This document shows, one piece after another, positions 7,419-15,054 of a stretch of 44,509 nt of DNA; the stretch's first letter is position 1, and each line of letters starts with the position of its first letter. The translations under genes and the position numbers were made by a program. The notes below the pieces were generated by a model, which saw nothing but the letters and a program-made list of their open reading frames with translations, did not search any database and was not told where the DNA came from. The stretch covers positions 1 to 44,509 of the forward strand of contig JAFGXR010000050.1 in assembly GCA_016936555.1 (NCBI GenBank). The letters run 5' to 3'. This DNA comes from Spirochaetales bacterium (GTDB lineage: Bacteria > Spirochaetota > Spirochaetia > DSM-2461).

Positions 7419-8330
7419 TTATTTCTTCTCCGTTTCTTTCAAAGGCAGTATCACCTCTACTTTATTGCCTTTTCCCCGGAATTCAAGATGATTTTTAAAA
7501 ATCAGCTTCGCCATGGCCACCCCGCGGCCGTGAAGGTTGAAAATGGCGTCGGGATCAATCTTGAGATATTTTTCGTATTCGAAGCCCGGTCCCCTGTCAG
7601 AAATCATGATTTTTAGCGAACCGCCGCTTTTCTCGAAGTCGACCTTTACTTTCTTGCCGAGGTTTTCACGGGCGGAAAGCCGCTGCCGGATCTCTTCGTC
7701 AAAGCGGTCTTCCATAATCAGTTCCTCTTTCATATCGTATCCGATGCCCAGATTGCCGTGCTCTATGGCGTTGAGGAGAAGCTCCGATAAGCCGATGGAA
7801 GTCCTGTCATAATCTGTGACCTGAGTGAAGAAAGAAGCCACTTTCCGCGCCTCTTCCGGTGTCTCCACTTCGATTTCCCCTTTCCTGATAAAATCGGTTA
7901 TACCGTATACAGTCTCTCCGGTGTTGTCCCTGATCGCCTGGAGGTTATGGTAATCGAAAACAGCTTTTTTCAGGATGGTCGTCAGCACTTCGAGGCTGTA
8001 GGGTTTGGTCATGTAGTAGAAGGCACCCGCTTCTATCCCCTCTATAATGCTTTCCTTATCTTTTTTCCCTGTCTGCATGATGACGGGGATGTCGGAATAG
8101 GCTTCCAGCTGCTTTATCTGTTTCAGCAGCTGGATTCCCGTGATGGACGGGAGAACCCAGTCGAGGATTATCGCCGACAGATCTTTGTTCTTCTCCAGCA
8201 GCTCCAGTCCCGTTTCCCCGTCGTTGGCCGTCAGGGCTGTATAACCTTCCATTTCCAGAAAATCTGTCAGTATCGTTACAAGGGTAGGGTCATCATCGAT
8301 GATGAGAATCTTTTTGTCCGGTTGAGGCAT
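7419..8330 (-). CDS. response regulator with C-terminal RsbW-like ATPase domain
   Basis: A 303-residue protein with two parts. Residues 5-122 are a receiver domain (acidic pocket D12-D14, phospho-acceptor D57 in IILDWVLPS, K109 in MTKPYS). Residues about 150-300 form a GHKL ATPase of the anti-sigma kinase type: N-box ELLLNAIEHGNLGIG, G1 box DRGPGF, and a glycine loop LHGRGVAMAK. There is no DNA-binding domain. Such proteins usually control partner switching, by phosphorylating or sequestering an anti-sigma or STAS-type partner, although no STAS gene is near. The start at 8330 has GAAGGAG six bases upstream; the frame extends to 8381 without a ribosome site. First gene of a two-gene unit with the AIM24-like protein. 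Confidence 0.85.
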   Translation of the reverse strand: MPQPDKKILIIDDDPTLVTILTDFLEMEGYTALTANDGETGLELLEKNKDLSAIILDWVLPSITGIQLLKQIKQLEAYSDIPVIMQTGKKDKESIIEGIEAGAFYYMTKPYSLEVLTTILKKAVFDYHNLQAIRDNTGETVYGITDFIRKGEIEVETPEEARKVASFFTQVTDYDRTSIGLSELLLNAIEHGNLGIGYDMKEELIMEDRFDEEIRQRLSARENLGKKVKVDFEKSGGSLKIMISDRGPGFEYEKYLKIDPDAIFNLHGRGVAMAKLIFKNHLEFRGKGNKVEVILPLKETEKK

Positions 8331-8425
8331 CTTGGCTCCTTCAGGCTGTTCAGCGTTGCGGTAAAACGAAGAGATTTCCATTTAATTGTAGTAGGGAGTC
8401 CGGCAGCTTTCAAATTTTAAGAGTC

Positions 8426-8455
8426 TTGATGAAAACTCATCCTCTGATTTACAAT
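8426..8455 (+). promoter_or_regulatory. promoter of the cysteine-rich PAS gene (leaderless type)
   Basis: TTGATG (8426-8431), 18-base spacer, TACAAT (8450-8455), seven bases, then ATG at 8463. No Shine-Dalgarno sequence lies between. Confidence 0.6.
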
Positions 8456-8462
8456 AGGCCCT

Positions 8463-8966
8463 ATGAAAGTTGAATGCGGATGGTGCGGAATTTCAATGGG
8501 TGAGAGACCGGGACCTGAAAATGAAGTTTCTCACGGCATGTGTTCCGACTGCGCTTTCCGGATGCTCTCCAGGCAGGAAGGGTCTATCAATTCCTTTCTC
8601 GATAAAATGGATTATCCCGTATTGCTTGTCGATTCCGATGTCAATCTGAAATACGAAAACAGGATGCTTCGCGAGCTGACCGGGAAAAATGAGCAGCAGC
8701 TCGAAGAGCGGAAAGGGGGAGAGGTTTTTGAATGCGTCAACTGGCGTAAACCCGGCGGATGCGGAAAGACGATCCACTGCAGCGGCTGTACTCTCCGCAA
8801 CACCGTCGAGAAAACCTATCTCTCGGGAAAACCTTCGACCGATGTTAAAACCACTCTTAAAGTTGTGACGGAGAATGAGGAAAAGCAGATCAGCAGTTTC
8901 ATTTCCACACAGAAGGTCGGGGATTATGTGCTGCTCTCGGTCCGAAAATTCAAAGTGGACGGTTAA
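8463..8966 (+). CDS. cysteine-rich PAS-domain protein
   Basis: A 167-residue soluble protein. The N-terminus carries a zinc-ribbon-like arrangement, CGWC (5-8) and CSDC (27-30). Residues about 42-160 resemble a PAS domain (YPVLLVDSDVNLKYENRML). Inside it is a second cysteine group, FECVNWRKPGGCGKTIHCSG followed by C, four cysteines in about 20 residues, which could hold a metal or iron-sulfur centre or react to redox state. There is no output domain, so it probably signals by binding a partner. The last 17 bases overlap the 3' end of the convergent DUF1295 gene. No partner can be named; the neighbouring receiver/ATPase protein is a candidate by position only. Confidence 0.75.
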   Translation: MKVECGWCGISMGERPGPENEVSHGMCSDCAFRMLSRQEGSINSFLDKMDYPVLLVDSDVNLKYENRMLRELTGKNEQQLEERKGGEVFECVNWRKPGGCGKTIHCSGCTLRNTVEKTYLSGKPSTDVKTTLKVVTENEEKQISSFISTQKVGDYVLLSVRKFKVDG

Positions 8967-9855
8967 ACCATCTTTTCCGCGGCAGCGGGACCAGAATGGA
9001 TACTTTTCCGCGGATTTCCCCGTAACCTTTTTTTCTCTCGAGCTGACGTTTTTCCATCATAGGTATGGAGACGAAAGCAAACTGGCACAACATGATTACC
9101 GGGGCGAAGCCTGTCCAGTATTTTCCGGGAGCCGCCGCCAGGGCGAAGAAATAGAGGCTGAACCAGAAGAGGATTTCACCGAAATAATTGGGATGCCGGC
9201 TGAATTTCCATAAACCCCTGCTTACCGGTTTATCCTTTTCCGCCGATTCCCTGTGCCGGGATAACTGAAAATCGCTGATCCATTCCATGGCAATGGCTCC
9301 GAGAGCCGCACCTGAGGCAATAAAATCCATAATATTCAGAGAGACCGGTCCCGCCGTAATCGCGAAATAGGCGGGAATCATGGATAGAAAAACCAGAACC
9401 GTCGGGAAGATATGAAGACCGAGGAAACTGACCGGCCAGTATAACCGCCCGGTGCTGCCCCTGAGAGAGACAAACCGCCAGTCCTCATGGTTCAGTCCCG
9501 GCCAGGAAAGAGCCCAGTTCGCCGTCAGACGCAACCCCCATAGCCATGTTACAGCCAGAATTAAAATCGGGCGGACTGTGACTCCCGCAGCATTTTGAGC
9601 CGCCATTATCCAGACAGAAAAAATGACCGGAGGCGCGGCGCTCCAGTAGGCATCGTAACAGCTGGAATTATCGGATATGAGACTGAAGATATAGATGGCC
9701 GAGGCAGCCGCCAGATCGGCCAGAAATGCCCTGGTCAGCAGAGAAGAGGTTTCCGGAAGAAAACGCCAGGTCAGCCAGGCTGCGGCGAAGGCGGTTCCGT
9801 AGGCCATCAGAATATAGAGAAAAGAGAGAGTTCGGGAGTTCTTCAGGGTTTTCAT
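8950..9855 (-). CDS. DUF1295 membrane protein (steroid 5-alpha-reductase/isoprenylcysteine methyltransferase-like)
   Basis: A 301-residue, multi-helix membrane protein. It carries the DUF1295 landmarks: SCYDAYWS near 65-72, RLTANWALSWPGLNHEDWRF near 109-128, and the C-terminal SRGLWKFSRHPNYFGEILFW (about 212-231) with the R-H-P-N-Y core that binds the cofactor in the steroid 5-alpha-reductase and ICMT superfamily. Family members reduce double bonds in lipids with NADPH or methylate isoprenyl groups; the precise activity is unknown. Its start has AAGGA upstream and lies two bases after the stop of the molybdopterin oxidoreductase gene, so the two form an operon. A second reductase of related chemistry (ERG4/ERG24 type) lies at the head of the same strand run. 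Confidence 0.85.
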   Translation of the reverse strand: MKTLKNSRTLSFLYILMAYGTAFAAAWLTWRFLPETSSLLTRAFLADLAAASAIYIFSLISDNSSCYDAYWSAAPPVIFSVWIMAAQNAAGVTVRPILILAVTWLWGLRLTANWALSWPGLNHEDWRFVSLRGSTGRLYWPVSFLGLHIFPTVLVFLSMIPAYFAITAGPVSLNIMDFIASGAALGAIAMEWISDFQLSRHRESAEKDKPVSRGLWKFSRHPNYFGEILFWFSLYFFALAAAPGKYWTGFAPVIMLCQFAFVSIPMMEKRQLERKKGYGEIRGKVSILVPLPRKRWFNRPL

Positions 9856-9857
9856 AT

Positions 9858-12056
9858 TTATTCCTTTGTTTCCGCGGGCCGGACATGGATGATAATGCCG
9901 GACAGGTGAGCCATAAGTGAGAGCCTCTCCACATGGCCGGTTCCCGACGGCGTGAGATAATTGACATTGGCTCCTCCTGTCCGGGAAGCCCTGGACAGAC
10001 CGTCGGCGCCCTGATGTCCCCAGCCGAAGGGTATCGCTGCGGCTCCGGGCATCATGTCCTCCGTAAACCGGACGGGAAGAGTTATGGAGCCTCTCTCGTT
10101 GAACACGTCCGCTTCTCTCGATACGCCGCTCTCTATCTCTTCCTCTGTAAATCCCGCTTTTGATCCGTCCAGAGGATTGAGGTAGATATAGTTGCTGTTG
10201 TTTTTCCCTTCAACCAGGGAAGGGGCATTCTGCATAAAGGTGTTGTGGGTCAGAAGCTGGCGCATATTAACGAGCTTGAGGGCATCGGCATGGTCTTTTT
10301 CCCATTGCCATTCCCCTTCCAGCTTGTTCATCGCCCTGATCATCGGTTCCGGGGCCAGATCGACCAGACCGTCTTCGGTGTAAACCCTTTTGCCCAGAAA
10401 GGAACCGGCTCCGTACTGGGGCAGAAGGATGCCGTCGGGATGGTGTCTCATCTTTCTGATTCCCTTTTTCCGGGAGAGCTTTAAGACGATATCGAGGATC
10501 TGTTCGTGGGAGAAGGCCATACCTTTTTCCATAAGGGGGATCTTTTTCAGAAAGCGTCTCAGGCTGAGCCAGTAGTGAATGGCCCGGGAGCCGAAGAACT
10601 TTCCGCCGCTGTAGCGGCACAGCTCCTGGTAGATCCACAATTCGTCTTTTGCCTCTCCCAACGGCTCGATGACTCTGTCCGTATACTGATAGAAGCGCCG
10701 GTGGGTTATGCCCATGAGCGAGTGAAAGAGATAGTTGATATCGGCGTGCTCGAAGGGAGTTATGCCCGGCAGAATGTAGTGGGAGAGATTGCCGGTCATA
10801 TTCCGGAAGATATCGACAGATACAAGCAGTTCAAGGCTTCTAAACGCTTTTTCCGTTTTCGCTGTATCGGGCAGCGTCAGAAGTGGATTCCCCGCGGCGA
10901 CGATCAGGGCTTTGATCTGCCTTCCGCCGGGCGTGAGGATTTCATCGGCCAGAAGCGAACCGGGAAACAGATCGTTCACCGCTTTGAACTCTCCGATCCG
11001 GCTGCTTTTATCGGTCATCATGATACGGTTCTTCGCACCCATTTTCGGGAAGTCCACAAGCCCCTTGTTGACCGTAGTCCCTCCCTTTCTGTCCAGGTTT
11101 CCCGTCATGGCGTTTATGGCTTCGCTGACCCAGAAGGTCAGCGCGCCGTTCCGTCCCATATTGATTCCCGTGGAGCAGTAGATGGAGGCGCCGTCGGCCT
11201 CCGCGAAGGATCGGGCCATATCGCGGATCGATTCCTCGGATATCCCCGACACTTCCGCTGCTTTTTCAGGAGTCCATTCTCTGACGGCGGCCTCGAAACG
11301 GTCGAAGTTCTTCATATAGCGGGAGACCTTTTTGTGATCCACCGCGCCGATTCTGATCAGTTCGCCCGCCAGAGCCAGAAGAAAGAAAATATCCGTGTCG
11401 GGACGGATGGGGACATGCTCTCCTCCCGCCTTGACTGTTTCGGTTTTCCGGGGGTTGATGTTGATGATCCGGCATCCCCTTTCCGAAGCTTCCTTCAGTT
11501 TGTTCATCACATCGGGAACGCCCCGGAAGGACATTTTCGTGGCATAGGGATTGGCGCCCATCATGATAAAGCACCCGGCATTTTCAAAATCCGGCAGGGG
11601 CTGCGTCATGGGGAATCCGTACATATGCTGGGCTGTAATGAATTTATTGGAACAGTCCTGGGTCGCCGAACTGTAGGCGCTGTCCGATCCCAGGCCGATC
11701 AGGAGAGCCTGGGCGAAAAAGGGGTGGAGGAAGCCGAACCCCGCTCCGTTTCCCACGTAGAGCGCTACCGAATCGGGGCCGTGCTCTTTCTGTATCCTGC
11801 GGATTTCCGAGCCGATCTCTCTCAGCGCTTTATCCCATCCCAGGGACTCCCATTCCGTTCCGCTGCGTTTCTGCGGAGAGAGGATTCTGTCGGGAGAATG
11901 AACGATCTCGTGGTACTTCAGACCTTTTCTGCAGGCGAAACCCCTGGATACGACATGGTCCGGATTGGGCCTGAGCGAGGTGATTCTGTTTTCTTCCACT
12001 GTGGCTATTAATCCGCACCCGACATCGCAGATACGGCAGAATGTTTTCTTTTCCAT
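9858..12056 (-). CDS. molybdopterin-dependent oxidoreductase, catalytic subunit with one [4Fe-4S] cluster
   Basis: A 732-residue member of the DMSO-reductase superfamily. The N-terminal cluster motif is C7-X2-C10-X3-C14 and C42 in GFACRKG. A cysteine at 135 in ATQDCSNKF sits where the protein ligand of molybdenum or tungsten is expected. The pterin-binding segments follow (MGANPYATKMSF near 172; TGINMGRNGALTFW near 303), with a C-terminal dinucleotide-binding domain (about 610-730). There is no Tat signal, so it is cytoplasmic. No partner iron-sulfur or membrane subunit is encoded next to it. The substrate is unknown; the adjacent DUF1295 and ERG-type reductases suggest a lipid or isoprenoid substrate. 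AGGA lies seven bases before the ATG. Confidence 0.88.
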   Translation of the reverse strand: MEKKTFCRICDVGCGLIATVEENRITSLRPNPDHVVSRGFACRKGLKYHEIVHSPDRILSPQKRSGTEWESLGWDKALREIGSEIRRIQKEHGPDSVALYVGNGAGFGFLHPFFAQALLIGLGSDSAYSSATQDCSNKFITAQHMYGFPMTQPLPDFENAGCFIMMGANPYATKMSFRGVPDVMNKLKEASERGCRIININPRKTETVKAGGEHVPIRPDTDIFFLLALAGELIRIGAVDHKKVSRYMKNFDRFEAAVREWTPEKAAEVSGISEESIRDMARSFAEADGASIYCSTGINMGRNGALTFWVSEAINAMTGNLDRKGGTTVNKGLVDFPKMGAKNRIMMTDKSSRIGEFKAVNDLFPGSLLADEILTPGGRQIKALIVAAGNPLLTLPDTAKTEKAFRSLELLVSVDIFRNMTGNLSHYILPGITPFEHADINYLFHSLMGITHRRFYQYTDRVIEPLGEAKDELWIYQELCRYSGGKFFGSRAIHYWLSLRRFLKKIPLMEKGMAFSHEQILDIVLKLSRKKGIRKMRHHPDGILLPQYGAGSFLGKRVYTEDGLVDLAPEPMIRAMNKLEGEWQWEKDHADALKLVNMRQLLTHNTFMQNAPSLVEGKNNSNYIYLNPLDGSKAGFTEEEIESGVSREADVFNERGSITLPVRFTEDMMPGAAAIPFGWGHQGADGLSRASRTGGANVNYLTPSGTGHVERLSLMAHLSGIIIHVRPAETKE

Positions 12057-12080
12057 ATAATTGTCCTGAATCGATGTATT

Positions 12081-13841
12081 TTATTTTTCTGTAATGGCTT
12101 TATTCAGTAGACGGCTCAATTCCGCTGTCAAAAAAGGTTTCTTTAAAATGGCAAACAGCCCTTTATCGAGTAGGGCATCCACCTTTTTATCGCTGGTAAA
12201 GCCCGACGCTATAATGACCGGGCATAAGGGGGCCGCCTCATGAATCCTCTGAAAAACTTCCGTACCGTCAATATCGGGCATTATCATATCCAGGACGACA
12301 GCTTTAATTTTACCGCGGTTTTCTTCGAAGAGTCTGATCCCCTCGGTACCGTTCTGAGCTGTAAGTACATCATAGCCCATCTCCTCGAGAAGGGATGTGC
12401 CGGTGATCCGTATCATCTCCTCGTCATCGACCAGCAGAATGGTGCCCGAGCCCCTGACCGGCTCATCCCTCTCTTCTTCAGGCCTGAGGGGCGTCTCTCC
12501 GGAGCTGGGCAGGTAGATATGAAAGACCGTGCCTTTTCCCACTTCGCTTTCCACGGAAATGTGGCCTTTATGATCTTTAACGGTTCCGTAAACCGCCGAT
12601 AAGCCGAGGCCTGCTCCCTTCTCCCGGTCTCTGGTCGAAAAGAAGGGGTCGAAAATTCTGGGAAGAGTCTCCCGGGGGATTCCCGCTCCCGTATCGCTGA
12701 AATCGATCTGAACATATTCTCCCGGCTTCAGGTGGATCTTCCCCTTACCGCTCTCTTCCGCCGACAGAGTTACATTGGAAGTTGTAATCAGTATCTCGCC
12801 GCCCTTTTCCATGGCCTGGGAGGAGTTTATGGCGAGATTGACGAAAATATTCTGCAGCATCCCCGGCTCACCTTTGATCATGGGGTTTTCCGCCAGGTTC
12901 TTAAAGTGGATCTTCACTTTTTTGTCGATGGTTTTCCAGAGGATCATAATGGAGTCGCTGATCAGGTTATGGATATTGAGGGATTTAGATATGGTGAAGT
13001 TTTTCTGGGAGAAGGTGAGGAGCTTGCCGGTCAGTTCATCGGCATTCTGCACAGCCTGGATAATCAGATCCACATACTTCAGGCCCTTTTCATTCAGTCC
13101 GCAGGCCGGCTTTTTCAACAGCTGGGCCGCTCCGATTATACCCCCGAGGGTGTTGTTAAAGTCATGGGCGATGCCTCCGGCGAGCTGTCCGACCGCTTCC
13201 ATTTTCTGAGTCTGGCTCAGCTGCTCCTGGAGTTCCAGTTTTTCCGCTTCGCTCCTGGTCATATGACCGATCATTTCGACAATGTTGACAAGGAACTCGA
13301 GAGCCGTTCTGACCTTTTCTTCCGTGAAAACAGGAACCATTTCATAGGCTTTCAGGTACCCTTCTACATCTTCAATTCCCAGTTCCGCGGCTTGTTTTAC
13401 GAAGTATTCCCGGGGTTTGACATCTCCTTCGAGAAAAAACTGGCCCGTAAAGAAATTCCCCACATGCCTCTCCCCGACTTTGACCGGTATGGCGGCATCG
13501 CAGAGGCCGTTTTTACAGGAATAAATGGTGTATTCCTGATTGGATTCGAGCTTGCTTCCGATATAAATATCGCTTTCGGTACATCTTTGAAGCGCTTTCC
13601 CGTTGACCCGGTGGTAATGGGTGCATATCCGCTGCCACCCCGTGGCCACTATGACGGTGCCGTCCAGTTCCAGCAGGGCGGTGACGAAACCCGTCAGCTT
13701 CGTAAACTGCTCGCAGATGGACGTTATGAAGTCTATATCGATTATTTCCGAGAGATTGTAGTTCCGCTCTTCCAGCTCCTCTATTCGGGCTGAATTGTAA
13801 ATCTTCCTGGTCATTTCCTTTATAGCCTTCTCTATAAACAT
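12081..13841 (-). CDS. PocR-domain hybrid sensor histidine kinase
   Basis: A 586-residue cytosolic sensor kinase. Residues about 30-195 form a PocR-type ligand-binding domain with four cysteines (C73, C87, C109, C114) in ICTHYHRVNG, LQRCTE and SCKNGLCDAA. A short helix leads to the histidine-kinase core: phospho-acceptor H226 in GGIAHDFNN, N-box near 331-342 (NIFVNLAINSSQ), G1 DTGAGIP (383-389) and G2 GAGLGLS. A receiver domain ends the protein (D518 in VVLDMIMPD). PocR domains in other bacteria are linked to sensing small hydrocarbon-derived molecules. No DNA-binding response regulator is adjacent. Start 13841 is tentative: an ATG at 13811 has AAGGA closer by. It lies 27 bases after the sterol-reductase-like gene and upstream of the oxidoreductase gene. 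Confidence 0.85.
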   Translation of the reverse strand: MFIEKAIKEMTRKIYNSARIEELEERNYNLSEIIDIDFITSICEQFTKLTGFVTALLELDGTVIVATGWQRICTHYHRVNGKALQRCTESDIYIGSKLESNQEYTIYSCKNGLCDAAIPVKVGERHVGNFFTGQFFLEGDVKPREYFVKQAAELGIEDVEGYLKAYEMVPVFTEEKVRTALEFLVNIVEMIGHMTRSEAEKLELQEQLSQTQKMEAVGQLAGGIAHDFNNTLGGIIGAAQLLKKPACGLNEKGLKYVDLIIQAVQNADELTGKLLTFSQKNFTISKSLNIHNLISDSIMILWKTIDKKVKIHFKNLAENPMIKGEPGMLQNIFVNLAINSSQAMEKGGEILITTSNVTLSAEESGKGKIHLKPGEYVQIDFSDTGAGIPRETLPRIFDPFFSTRDREKGAGLGLSAVYGTVKDHKGHISVESEVGKGTVFHIYLPSSGETPLRPEEERDEPVRGSGTILLVDDEEMIRITGTSLLEEMGYDVLTAQNGTEGIRLFEENRGKIKAVVLDMIMPDIDGTEVFQRIHEAAPLCPVIIASGFTSDKKVDALLDKGLFAILKKPFLTAELSRLLNKAITEK

Positions 13842-13868
13842 AAGATATGGAAGGCGGTTTTTAAAGTT

Positions 13869-14951
13869 CTAATAGATATAAGGTATGATCCTGTACTTGA
13901 CTTTGCTCTCATACTCTTCCCAGAGGGGGCCGTACTTAAGGGCACACCTTTTATCATCGGCCATCTGCCTGGGGAAGAGAAGCGCCACATAATAGAGGGG
14001 ATAGAGCCAGGGCAGAGGATTCGCCGGGTAGCCGACACTGAGTATGATCCCTGAAGCCATAAGAATTTCCCCAAGGTAATTGATATGGCGGCTCAGACCC
14101 CAGAAGCCGTTTACAAGTAGCGTTTTTTGTCCGTCGCTCAATGTTTCCGGTTTGATTCCCAGAAAGGATTTGTCCGGATGTGTCTTGAAGTAGAATTTCT
14201 GCATATTGGCTCCTCTGGCCAGGCTCCAGCCGGCGAAGAAAAGCAGCACATAGAGAATTCGCAGAATCATATGGGTCCCCGGATCGGGCAGATCAGCCGT
14301 CGCCCAGAGAGCGATAGGGTAGAAATAGGGATAAAAGGCCAGGCAGCCCCATCCCAGCTTGAATCCGGTCCGTTCGGCGAAGAAGTCGTAGGTGTAGAGA
14401 TGGACCTCTTCAAAAGTCAGATACTCGAAGACGAACCAGGAGATCAGGGCGGCGCTGATGAAAACTCCCGGCGAGGCCTGAGTTCCGTATTTCATGTAGT
14501 GATGGGCCGCGGCGCTGAGGGCATTCAATTCGAGCATGATGGCGCCGATCATATAAAGCCACATTTTGGCATCAACCCGTTTTTTGAAAAACTGGGGATT
14601 CTTCAGACGGCCGAAGTAGAACTCGGCAAAGAAGGACTTGCCCGTGGAAGGTCCTGACAGAACGATATAAAGGGAGAACGCCAGACCCATAACCAGGGCT
14701 CCGGCCAGGCTGTATAAACGGACTGTGTAGAGCCAGCTGAACAGTTCCCTGTTCAGAAGCCCGGCGACTATCCAGAGGAGTACCGAAATGACCAGGACTC
14801 TTCTTCCGTTGAGGTGGTATTTGAGTTTTTCTCCCGTTATCTCATCGCTGACATATCCCGTGACCTTCCGTCGGGGTACTATCAGATGGAGCCCTGTGAT
14901 AATCAGGTATATCCCCATCGGGGTCAGAAATCCGGCAATCTGTTTCATCAT
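13869..14951 (-). CDS. ERG4/ERG24-type sterol reductase homologue
   Basis: A 360-residue membrane protein with about eight to ten hydrophobic helices. Both signatures of the ERG4/ERG24 family are visible: DFFAERTGFKLGWG (189-202) followed by FYPYFYP, and LLVNGFWGLSRHINYLGE (278-295). The C-terminus reads CALKYGPLWEEY then VKYRIIPYIY, again family-typical. Eukaryotic members reduce sterol C14 or C24 double bonds with NADPH; in bacteria the acceptor may be a hopanoid, carotenoid or an external sterol. No squalene cyclase or oxidosqualene gene is in the window. There is no ribosome site; a TATTCT box ends six bases before the ATG, so it may be leaderless. First gene of the run with the PocR kinase, the oxidoreductase and DUF1295. 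A second ATG (14948) is an alternative start. Confidence 0.9.
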   Translation of the reverse strand: MMKQIAGFLTPMGIYLIITGLHLIVPRRKVTGYVSDEITGEKLKYHLNGRRVLVISVLLWIVAGLLNRELFSWLYTVRLYSLAGALVMGLAFSLYIVLSGPSTGKSFFAEFYFGRLKNPQFFKKRVDAKMWLYMIGAIMLELNALSAAAHHYMKYGTQASPGVFISAALISWFVFEYLTFEEVHLYTYDFFAERTGFKLGWGCLAFYPYFYPIALWATADLPDPGTHMILRILYVLLFFAGWSLARGANMQKFYFKTHPDKSFLGIKPETLSDGQKTLLVNGFWGLSRHINYLGEILMASGIILSVGYPANPLPWLYPLYYVALLFPRQMADDKRCALKYGPLWEEYESKVKYRIIPYIY

Positions 14952-14957
14952 AGGACC

Positions 14958-14963
14958 AGAATA
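14958..14963 (-). promoter_or_regulatory. -10 box of the sterol-reductase-like gene (leaderless type)
   Basis: TATTCT on the minus strand with six bases (GGTCCT) to the ATG at 14951. The -35 region is weak (TGAAA-type, about 17 bases upstream). Confidence 0.45.
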
Positions 14964-15054
14964 CTATGAAACGGTTTATTTTTCATCAGTTTTCAATTCC
15001 CCTTGAATTCCCTCAATTTTGTTCCTAACATTTATTCATAAGCGAAAAGATGGA

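Noticed and set aside
10506-12011. A 501-codon open frame opposite the molybdopterin oxidoreductase
   Set aside because: Same reason: the minus strand carries clear cluster and cofactor motifs; the opposite frame has none.
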